Under the pieces are notes generated by a model. The model was not told where the DNA came from. It did not search any database and was given only the letters and a program-made list of their open reading frames with translations. A stretch of 5,671 nt of DNA from Verrucomicrobiota bacterium (GTDB lineage: Bacteria; Verrucomicrobiota; Verrucomicrobiia; Verrucomicrobiales; Verrucomicrobiaceae), in the NCBI GenBank assembly GCA_023429545.1, contig JAEYUU010000120.1, positions 1 through 5,671 of the forward strand, read 5' to 3'. The first letter of the stretch is position 1, and every line of letters starts with the position of its first letter. Of this stretch, positions 1 through 5,550 are shown in pieces. A program made the position numbers and the translations under genes.

Positions 1-207
1 CTCAACACCTGCCGCTGCGATGCCCTGGTGCCCGAGGACGAATGGAACGCCCGCCGCGCTGCGTGGAAGCCGCCCGTGCTGGAGAACCAGACACCGTGGC
101 AGGAGATTCACCGCAAATGCACCGGTCAACTCAGCACCGGCATGTGCCTGGATTTCGCCACGTGCTACCGCAACGTGGGCGCGGCGGTGCCGAGGGATAA
201 TCATTGA
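1..207 (+). CDS. IlvD/Edd family sugar-acid dehydratase, C-terminal end (partial)
   Basis: Frame 1 is open from the window edge to a TGA at 205-207 and gives the last 68 residues of a protein that starts upstream. The segment begins LNTCRCDALVPEDEW, continues with ARRAAWKPP and then TPWQEIHRK, and ends in PRDNH. The ARRAAWxPP stretch followed by TPWQEI and a PRDNH tail is what I know from the extreme C-terminus of IlvD/Edd dehydratases, especially sugar-acid members (arabonate, xylonate, gluconate type) rather than the biosynthetic dihydroxy-acid dehydratase. The family uses an Fe-S cluster to dehydrate an aldonate to its 2-keto-3-deoxy acid in the cytoplasm. The cluster ligands and active site lie outside the window, so substrate cannot be judged. 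The next gene starts 12 bases later on the same strand, and the dehydrogenase at 639-1391 could act on its product. Family call is fairly sure; the exact substrate is unknown. Confidence 0.78.
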   Translation, partial: LNTCRCDALVPEDEWNARRAAWKPPVLENQTPWQEIHRKCTGQLSTGMCLDFATCYRNVGAAVPRDNH

Positions 208-219
208 AGACGCCTGTTC

Positions 220-579
220 ATGAAACGTCTCGTCAAGTCCCCATGGGGTGTGCTCCTCGGACTGATGGTCTTACAATGGACTTGGGCATCTTTCCTGGCA
301 TTGCATGTGGTGAAATCCAGAGCCCTGTCAGATGGCAACGTACAAATCGAAGCACGAAGAGCGGTGAACTGGGGTCACTTTGTGCCGGCATTTGGCGTGT
401 TACTCCTGCTGGACCCGTACAATCACGACATCAGCATCGAAGGATACCATCAGCAACAGAACTTCAATGTGGATATGGTCACTGACTTCCCCTGGGAATT
501 CGTGCGAGTGGAGGAGGGCCAAGGCATCGTATCCGTGGTGGATGACGCAGGTAAAACCTACGCAACGTTCCAAAAGTAG
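220..579 (+). CDS. Hypothetical small membrane-associated protein (119 aa)
   Basis: I do not recognise this protein. It starts at ATG 220, 12 bases after the dehydratase stop, and ends at TAG 577-579. The N-terminus has a basic start (MKRLVK) and then a hydrophobic stretch at about residues 9-30 that could be a signal anchor or signal peptide. A second hydrophobic run (FVPAFGVLLLL) lies at about 54-64. The rest is soluble-looking and acidic, with a Gln/Asn-rich patch (YHQQQNFN) and a likely beta-rich tail (FVRVEEGQGIVSVVDDAG). GC content is about 53% by hand count, lower than in the flanking enzyme genes. There is no clear Shine-Dalgarno sequence. The ATG at 204 in another frame overlaps the dehydratase stop and gives a less protein-like product, so I prefer 220. 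Spacing suggests it is co-transcribed with its neighbours. It is probably real; its role is unknown. Confidence 0.58.
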   Translation: MKRLVKSPWGVLLGLMVLQWTWASFLALHVVKSRALSDGNVQIEARRAVNWGHFVPAFGVLLLLDPYNHDISIEGYHQQQNFNVDMVTDFPWEFVRVEEGQGIVSVVDDAGKTYATFQK

Positions 580-638
580 GAGTGCAGGGGACATGCGAAT
601 GCAAATCGCTGCCGAATCTAGCGTACGTGTATTCCCAC

Positions 639-1391
639 ATGAACAACCTCGACCTCAATGATCAAGTCGCCATCGTCACCGGAGGCGCGCGCGGCATTGG
701 CTATGCCATCTCCCAACGCCTGCTTCAATCTGGGGCTCCCGTCTGTCTGTGGGATGTGGATGATGAGGCACTCCAGAGTGCAAAAGCCAAACTGTCATCG
801 TTTGGTCCGGTGCACACCGCAAAGGTCGACGTGACCTCGGAGAGTTCCACCAAAGAGGCTGCTGACGCGACGGCCAGCCATTTCGGCTCCATCTCCGTTG
901 TGGTAAACAATGCTGGCATCGCCGGCACGAATGCAAAGACCTGGGAACTGGATGTCGCCGACTGGCGCCGCGTGGTGGACATCGATCTCACCGGCGTGTT
1001 TCTTGTCTGTCGGGCCACCATTCCCTACCTCCTGAAGAATGGTTATGGACGTGTCGTGAACATCGCCAGTGTCGCCGGGAAGGAAGGCAATCCCAATGCC
1101 GCGCACTACAGCGCCGCCAAGGCTGGCGTCATCGGCCTGACGAAGTCCCTCGGCAAGGAACTGGCGACTTCCAACATCTGCGTGAACTGCGTGACGCCTG
1201 CGGTCATCGAAACGGAGATCCTCAAGCAACTCACCCAGCAGCACATCGACTACATGCGCTCCAAGATTCCGATGAATCGCTTTGGCAAGGTCGAGGAAGC
1301 AGCCGCCATGGTGGGATGGTTGTGTTCGGCAGACTGCTCGTTCAGTACGGGAGCGGTGTTTGATCTGTCCGGGGGCCGGGCCACCTATTGA
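639..1391 (+). CDS. Short-chain dehydrogenase/reductase, probably NAD-dependent sugar or keto-deoxy-sugar-acid dehydrogenase
   Basis: This is a classical SDR of 250 residues. Numbered from ATG 639: the cofactor glycine motif TGGARGIG is at 14-21, an acidic D39 ends strand beta-2 (predicting NAD over NADP), NNAG is at 90-93, the catalytic Ser is S144, and YSAAK gives Y157 and K161. The position usually held by the fourth catalytic residue, Asn, reads Asp (DIDLTG, D116). The C-terminus ends SGGRATY, an ending I associate with SDRs annotated for 2-keto-3-deoxy-L-rhamnonate/fuconate oxidation as well as generic 3-oxoacyl reductases. The frame stays open upstream to a GTG at 582, but that adds 19 residues that do not look like an SDR start and its only AGGAG overlaps the GTG, so 639 is preferred. 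It lies downstream of a sugar-acid dehydratase on the same strand, so a 2-keto-3-deoxy acid substrate is plausible but is an inference. Confidence 0.88.
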   Translation: MNNLDLNDQVAIVTGGARGIGYAISQRLLQSGAPVCLWDVDDEALQSAKAKLSSFGPVHTAKVDVTSESSTKEAADATASHFGSISVVVNNAGIAGTNAKTWELDVADWRRVVDIDLTGVFLVCRATIPYLLKNGYGRVVNIASVAGKEGNPNAAHYSAAKAGVIGLTKSLGKELATSNICVNCVTPAVIETEILKQLTQQHIDYMRSKIPMNRFGKVEEAAAMVGWLCSADCSFSTGAVFDLSGGRATY

Positions 1392-1395
1392 GGCA

Positions 1396-1566
1396 TTAGT
1401 TTGCTTCCAATGTGACAGCGCGAAGCAGCTTGGTGATGACAGGACCCAAATCGAAGTCGAAATTCGTCATCAAAAGCTGGAAGGTGATCCATAGAATAAA
1501 GGCGGAAGCACAGCCCGCCAAGATCAGCGGGCGAGCAAGGGACCCTATATTACGGACTCGATTCAT
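1396..1566 (-). CDS. Candidate small single-span membrane protein (56 aa)
   Basis: The minus strand carries an ORF of 56 codons from ATG (plus-strand CAT at 1564-1566) to TAA (plus-strand TTA at 1396-1398). It begins 8 bases after the stop of the minus-strand dehydrogenase and ends 4 bases before the stop of the convergent plus-strand dehydrogenase, so it fills the gap. GAGGTAGG (plus 1574-1581) ends 7 bases before the ATG and is a reasonable ribosome binding site. The product starts MNRVRN with R3, R5 and R12, then has one hydrophobic span at about residues 13-33 (containing LAGCASAFILW), then a short tail with FDFDLGP and TKLLRAV. The charge pattern predicts an N-in single-pass protein. I know no family for it. 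A chance ORF of this length is not rare, so the support comes from packing, the ribosome binding site and the membrane span together. Confidence 0.5.
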   Translation of the reverse strand: MNRVRNIGSLARPLILAGCASAFILWITFQLLMTNFDFDLGPVITKLLRAVTLEAN

Positions 1567-1573
1567 TCCTGAG

Positions 1574-1581
1574 CCTACCTC
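1574..1581 (-). promoter_or_regulatory. Ribosome binding site of the 56-aa candidate gene
   Basis: Read on the minus strand, this is GAGGTAGG, 7 bases from the ATG at 1566. It overlaps the last codons and stop (AGG TAG) of the upstream dehydrogenase, which would allow translational coupling. It stands out because the other starts in the window lack a recognisable Shine-Dalgarno sequence. Part of the match is forced by the dehydrogenase's coding sequence, so it may be fortuitous. Confidence 0.4.
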
Positions 1582-2348
1582 AAATAGAGAGTCCCGCCAT
1601 CAACGGGATACGCCACGCCCGTAATAAAGCTCGCTTCGTCACTGCACAAGAAAACGGCAGCCGCGGCCACTTCCTCCGGCGTTCCCATGCGGCCAATCGG
1701 CTGGGTCTTGGACAACTTCTCGAACATCTCATCCACCTTGTCCGGATAGTTCTTTTTGATAAAGCCATCCACAAAAGGCGTGTGGATGCGGCCGGGGCAG
1801 AGGGCATTGCAGCGGATGTTCTGCTTCATGTAGTCCTGCGCCACGCTGTAGGTCATGGCCAGGACAGCGCCCTTGCTCATGCTGTAGGCGAAGCGGTCGC
1901 CGATGCCCATCAGCGCGGCGATGGAACAGAGATTCAGCACCACACCGCCCCCGTGGGTGAGCATGCGCTTCACTCCGGCTTTAAGACAGTGCGCCACGCC
2001 CTTTACATTCACCCCGTAAATACGGTCGAGGTCAGCATCGGCAGTGTTGAGCACATTGCCCACATGGGCAATTCCAGCGTTGTTCACCAGGATATCGAGT
2101 CGCTGCTGACGGTTCCATACCGCCTCAAAGGTGCTTTCCACCGAGCCGGCGTCCGCCACGTCGCAGGCGGAGGCAGTGGCACTGCCACCTGCGTTCTTGA
2201 TTTCTGCCACCACCTCCGCGGAGGCGGATTCATTGAGGTCCAGCACCTCCACGTGCGCGCCTTGCTTTGCGAACGCCACTGCGATCGCCTTTCCAATGCC
2301 GCTGCCTGCGCCTGTGATGACCGCTGTCTTGCCAGAGAGAGAAAACAT
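1575..2348 (-). CDS. Short-chain dehydrogenase/reductase, NAD-type; L-fucose or keto-deoxy-fuconate dehydrogenase-like
   Basis: This is a classical SDR of 257 residues starting MFSLSGKTAVITG. The glycine motif TGAGSGIG is at 12-19. D37 at the end of beta-2 (VLDLN) predicts NAD(H) use. NNAG is at 89-92. The full catalytic tetrad is present: N114 (VNVKG), S142, Y155 and K159 (YSMSK). CPG (184-186) and the HTPF loop follow, then IGRMGTPEEVA and the C-terminal TGVAYPVDGG. The loop with YPDKVDEMFEKLS and then TQPIGRMG resembles SDRs I know from deoxy-sugar catabolism (2-keto-3-deoxy-L-fuconate dehydrogenase and relatives, including the BDH2-like group), so a sugar-acid substrate is my preferred reading. 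A 3-hydroxybutyrate-type or other alcohol substrate cannot be excluded. The ATG fits the family start; no Shine-Dalgarno precedes it. It is divergent from the sulfatase gene across 69 bases and is followed by the 56-aa candidate. Confidence 0.9.
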   Translation of the reverse strand: MFSLSGKTAVITGAGSGIGKAIAVAFAKQGAHVEVLDLNESASAEVVAEIKNAGGSATASACDVADAGSVESTFEAVWNRQQRLDILVNNAGIAHVGNVLNTADADLDRIYGVNVKGVAHCLKAGVKRMLTHGGGVVLNLCSIAALMGIGDRFAYSMSKGAVLAMTYSVAQDYMKQNIRCNALCPGRIHTPFVDGFIKKNYPDKVDEMFEKLSKTQPIGRMGTPEEVAAAAVFLCSDEASFITGVAYPVDGGTLYLR

Positions 2349-2417
2349 AGGGTGGGAGCATGAAGGCGACTTTCAGTTCGTGCAAGCGCGCAGCACATCT
2401 TCACGTTTCCTCCCGCC
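2349..2417. promoter_or_regulatory. Divergent control region between dehydrogenase and sulfatase genes
   Basis: These 69 bases separate the minus-strand dehydrogenase start from the plus-strand sulfatase start, so both promoters must lie here or extend into the coding starts. No strong sigma-70 boxes are visible. The best minus-strand pair is TTGCAC and CATGCT with a 17-base spacer, three of six matches each, which is weak. At 2380-2396 there is GTGC, a 9-base GC-rich core containing GCGCGC, then GCAC. This imperfect inverted repeat could be a repressor site. The stretch just before the sulfatase ATG is pyrimidine-rich with no Shine-Dalgarno sequence. Position supports a regulatory role; the specific sites are uncertain. 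Confidence 0.45.
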
Positions 2418-3893
2418 ATGCTTTTCCGCTTCCTTCCTACGATTGTCGCCTGTCTCGCCACTTTTGTGGCGGCACTCCCAGCCGCAAGTGAGCCTCCACC
2501 CAACATCGTGCTGATCGTGGCGGATGATCTGGGGTATTCGGATGTGGGCTGCTTTGGCGCGCAAGGGATCAAAACACCGCATCTCGATCAACTCGCCCGC
2601 GAAGGTGCTCGCTTCACCAGTTTCTACGTTTCCCAAGCAGTGTGCACGGCATCACGCGCCTCTCTCATGAGCGGGAGCTATGCGAACCGCATCGGTTTGC
2701 AAGGAGCCTTGAATCACACCAGCCCCAACGGAATCAGCCCGGAAGAGCTGCTGCTGCCTGAGGTATGCAAGGCGCGCGGCTACGCCACGGCCTGCTATGG
2801 CAAATGGCATCTAGGTCTGGGAAGTCTCGGCGCGGTGCACCATGGATTCGACGAGTTCTTCGGCATCCCGTACTCAAACGACAATGGACCTTACCACCCG
2901 GTCATCAAGAACATGCCTCCCCTGCCCCTGATGGAAGGTGACAAGGTCATTGCCACGTATCCAGATGAGGCGCAGTTCACGCAACAGTTCACGGAGAAGG
3001 CTGTGGGATTCATCCGGAAGCACAAGGACCGCCCTTTTTTCCTGTATATCCCGCACGTCATGCCGCATGTGCCCATCTTCGCCTCGGAAAAATTCAAGGG
3101 AAGCAGTGGGGCGGGGTTGTACAGTGACGTCGTTGAGGAACTGGACGCCGGCATCGGCCGGGTGCTGGCCACCCTCAAGGAGCTCGACCTTGAGAAGAAC
3201 ACGCTGGTCATCTTCTTCTCCGACAACGGCCCCTTCCTCAGCTATGGCACGCACGCAGGAACGGCACGGCCCTACCGCGAAGGGAAGCTCACCGCATTCG
3301 AGGGCGGCGTGCGCACCCCCTGCATCATGCGCTGGCCCGGACGCATTCCCGCAGGGCGCGCGTGTGACGAAATGCTCTCCACCATGGATCTCCTGCCCAC
3401 CGTGGCCACGCTGCTGGAACAGCCACAGCCGAAGCTAAAGATTGATGGCAAGAACATCCTGCCCGTGCTGATGGACGAGCCGGGAGCTAAGTCGCCACAT
3501 GAAGCGCTCTTTTTCTATACTGGCACGGAGCTACATGCGGTGCGCAGCGGACCATGGAAGCTTCACTTCCCGCACTCCTATCTCACGGTGGCCGCGGAGC
3601 CCGGTCGCGACGGCAAGCCCTCCAACTGGGCGAATCTCAAGCCGGACGACATCACCAGGTCTGGCGTGGAAGGGATCGCCTCGCGTCACGGCTATCGCGT
3701 CGAGCAGCTTGGGCTGTCGCTATACAACCTGGATGAAGATCCCGGCGAGCAGCGGGACGTGAGCGTGCAGCATCCCGAAGTGGTGCAGCGCCTAAGCGCA
3801 CTGGCAACTCGGATGCGCGCGGATCTGGGCGACGCTCTCACCAGCCAGGCGGCCACCGGTGCACGGCCAGCGGGCACAGTGCGCCGCGAATGA
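2418..3893 (+). CDS. Secreted formylglycine-dependent sulfatase (arylsulfatase A-like, S1 family)
   Basis: The protein has 491 residues, a normal length for a single-domain S1 sulfatase. It hydrolyses sulfate esters, here probably on a sugar or glycan. Residues 1 to about 23 form a signal peptide (hydrophobic core IVACLATFVAAL, then PAAS), so it acts in the periplasm or outside. Metal ligands are visible: D36 and D37 (ADDLG) and D269-N270 (SDNGP). CTASR at 76-80 supplies C76, which must be converted to formylglycine, and R80. Other active-site residues are K129 and H131 (GKWHLG), H213 (IPHVMPH) and K290, followed by FEGGVRTP at 294-301. The C-terminal subdomain has the usual LYNLDEDPGE at 435-444. 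The set looks complete and active. The maturase is not in the window. The permease starts 49 bases downstream on the same strand, suggesting one transcript. Sulfatase identity is firm; substrate is not readable from motifs. Confidence 0.96.
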   Translation: MLFRFLPTIVACLATFVAALPAASEPPPNIVLIVADDLGYSDVGCFGAQGIKTPHLDQLAREGARFTSFYVSQAVCTASRASLMSGSYANRIGLQGALNHTSPNGISPEELLLPEVCKARGYATACYGKWHLGLGSLGAVHHGFDEFFGIPYSNDNGPYHPVIKNMPPLPLMEGDKVIATYPDEAQFTQQFTEKAVGFIRKHKDRPFFLYIPHVMPHVPIFASEKFKGSSGAGLYSDVVEELDAGIGRVLATLKELDLEKNTLVIFFSDNGPFLSYGTHAGTARPYREGKLTAFEGGVRTPCIMRWPGRIPAGRACDEMLSTMDLLPTVATLLEQPQPKLKIDGKNILPVLMDEPGAKSPHEALFFYTGTELHAVRSGPWKLHFPHSYLTVAAEPGRDGKPSNWANLKPDDITRSGVEGIASRHGYRVEQLGLSLYNLDEDPGEQRDVSVQHPEVVQRLSALATRMRADLGDALTSQAATGARPAGTVRRE

Positions 3894-3942
3894 CGGCACA
3901 TTCCAACTTGCCACTTTGCGCCACTCTCTCTAAAACCACGCC

Positions 3943-5550
3943 ATGCTTTCTCCGATTCTCGCCGCCACCGCCCTGAACACGTGGCCCTTCATCGTGCTCC
4001 TCATCAGTGTGGCCACGGTGATCATTGGCATCTCTGTGGTGCGGCTGCACCCTTTTCTCGCGCTGATCCTGGCGGCGCTCCTGGCTGGGTGCATCGCTGG
4101 CAGCCTCCCCTCCGACCCCAAGGCTCCCGAAAAGAGCCAACTGGTCCGGGCGGTGGAGATCACCGCGGAGGGTTTCGGCAAGACTGCCGGCGGTGTGGCG
4201 ATCATCATCGGCATGGCCACCATCATCGGCATGTGTCTTATGGAGAGCGGCGCGGCGGACAAAGTGGTGCGCCGGTTTCTTGCCGTGTGCGGAACGAAGC
4301 CGGCCGGCGTCTCTTTTGCCATCGTGCTCAGCACTTACATCCTCAGCATCCCCATCTTCTTTGACAGCATGTTCATGCTGATGATTCCCATTGCCGTGGC
4401 CATGGCGCTGCGTACCGGCCGGGACTTCGCGCTTTATGTCATGGCCATTTGCGCCGGGGGCGTCATCACGCATGCGCTCACCATCCCCCACCCTGGCCCC
4501 ATCTTCATGGCGGAGAATCTGGGCATTGATGTCGGTGTTTCCATCTGGGTCGGCATTGTCGCAGGCGCCATTCCCATGGTCGTCGGGTGGCTCGCCTGCC
4601 AGTTCCTGAACAAAAAGTTCCCCGTGTCCGTGCGCGAGACCGCCAGTCTGCCGCTCGCGGATGCGAGGGCCATGATGGAAAAGCCGGAGTCTTCCCTCCC
4701 GGGATTCACGGCATCGCTTCTACCCATCATCGTGCCCATTGCGTTGATCAGCCTGTCTTCCGTGTTCGAGGTGGTGAAGCAATCGGACGACAAGGCGCGA
4801 AAAGCCGCCCTGGCCCCGGTGGCCGCCCAAGGCACGGGGACGACAACATCCGCTCCCGCGCAGCCGACCCCAGTCCCAGTTTCAACTCCAGCCATTGCAG
4901 CAGGGGGAGCGGCTCCTTCCGGCTTGGCCTCCTCCACCGTTGCCGCCTTCGGGAGCCGGGATTCCTTTCTGAAGGTAAAGGGCGTCATCGATTTTGTCGG
5001 AAACAAGAACATCGCCCTGGTGATTGGCGCGGTGCTATCCCTGTGGCTGCTCAAACGGCAGCGCGGCCTGTCCATGAACCGGATTGGAGAGATGGTTGGC
5101 CCGCCTCTGGAGACTGCGGGCGTGATCATTCTGATCACATCAGCCGGGGGAGCATTTGGCTACATGCTCACGCAGTGCGGCGTGGGAGATTCGCTGGCGG
5201 TATGGGCAAAGTCCCAGCAGGGAATCAACCTGGTGTTCCTCGGATTCCTGGTGTCGTTCGTCTTCCGCGTGGCCCAGGGATCCGCGACCGTCGCCATGCA
5301 GACCACCTCGGCGATGTTCATCGCGCTCCTGCCGAATCTTCCCTGCCATCCGCTCTACCTGTTCCTGGCCATCGGTTTCGGCGCGACTGGATTCTCCTGG
5401 ATGAATGACAGCGGCTTCTGGGTGGTGAGCCGCCTGAGCGGCTTCACCGAAAAGGAAACCCTGAAGACCTGGACCCTCCTGCTGAGCATCATCGCCATCA
5501 CGGGGATCACCATGACCATGATCCTGAGCACGGTGATGCCACTGAAGTGA
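3943..5550 (+). CDS. GntP family gluconate/sugar-acid permease with central insertion
   Basis: This is a polytopic membrane protein of 535 residues with about 12 hydrophobic segments by eye. Family signs are PHPGP at 183-187, IPIFFDS at 136-142, GNKNIALVIG at 353-362 and especially GFSWMNDSGFW followed by ETLKTWT at 505-511 near the C-terminus, which are hallmarks of GntP (gluconate:H+ symporter) transporters. They import gluconate, 2-keto-3-deoxygluconate, idonate, glycerate or related hydroxy acids across the inner membrane. Usual length is about 440-450; the excess is mostly a hydrophilic Ala/Pro/Thr-rich insertion at about residues 281-345. ATG 3943 puts the first span at about residue 14; no Shine-Dalgarno is present and the start context matches that of the sulfatase. 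It follows the sulfatase by 49 bases, so the two are probably co-expressed. Family is sure; the transported acid is inferred only from neighbours. Confidence 0.94.
   Translation: MLSPILAATALNTWPFIVLLISVATVIIGISVVRLHPFLALILAALLAGCIAGSLPSDPKAPEKSQLVRAVEITAEGFGKTAGGVAIIIGMATIIGMCLMESGAADKVVRRFLAVCGTKPAGVSFAIVLSTYILSIPIFFDSMFMLMIPIAVAMALRTGRDFALYVMAICAGGVITHALTIPHPGPIFMAENLGIDVGVSIWVGIVAGAIPMVVGWLACQFLNKKFPVSVRETASLPLADARAMMEKPESSLPGFTASLLPIIVPIALISLSSVFEVVKQSDDKARKAALAPVAAQGTGTTTSAPAQPTPVPVSTPAIAAGGAAPSGLASSTVAAFGSRDSFLKVKGVIDFVGNKNIALVIGAVLSLWLLKRQRGLSMNRIGEMVGPPLETAGVIILITSAGGAFGYMLTQCGVGDSLAVWAKSQQGINLVFLGFLVSFVFRVAQGSATVAMQTTSAMFIALLPNLPCHPLYLFLAIGFGATGFSWMNDSGFWVVSRLSGFTEKETLKTWTLLLSIIAITGITMTMILSTVMPLK
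4783..4977 (+). other. Low-complexity Pro/Ala/Thr-rich insertion within the permease
   Basis: Codons 281-345 encode a hydrophilic stretch: a charged lead-in (SDDKARKAA), then GTGTTTSAPAQPTPVPVSTP and a Gly/Ala/Ser-rich part, then SRDSFLKVK. It sits between the hydrophobic segment ending at about residue 278 and the one starting at about 355, where the GntP proteins I know have only a short loop. Reading frame and codon use run through it without a break, so it is a translated linker, not a frameshift artefact. Confidence 0.7.

Noticed and set aside
582..638. N-terminal extension of the first dehydrogenase from GTG 582
   Set aside because: The added 19 residues (starting MQGTCECK) do not resemble an SDR N-terminus and the AGGAG overlaps the GTG, leaving no spacing.
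1513..1532. Perfect 6-bp hairpin GCCCGC/GCGGGC with 8-base loop, considered as a terminator between the convergent genes
   Set aside because: No T-tract follows on either strand and it falls inside the 56-codon candidate gene.
1782..2363. Long plus-strand open frame (193 codons) antisense to the second dehydrogenase
   Set aside because: The minus-strand frame has a complete SDR motif set; the plus-strand product is His/Val-rich without any domain and is a shadow of high-GC coding sequence.
3838..4491. Minus-strand open frame of 217 codons rich in His, Asp and Arg
   Set aside because: It lies opposite the end of the sulfatase and the start of the permease, both certain genes; its composition is typical of a reverse-complement shadow of membrane-protein codons.
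4434..5138. Minus-strand open frame of 234 codons inside the permease gene
   Set aside because: It is antisense to a clear GntP sequence, is Met/Thr/Pro-rich and has no recognisable motif.
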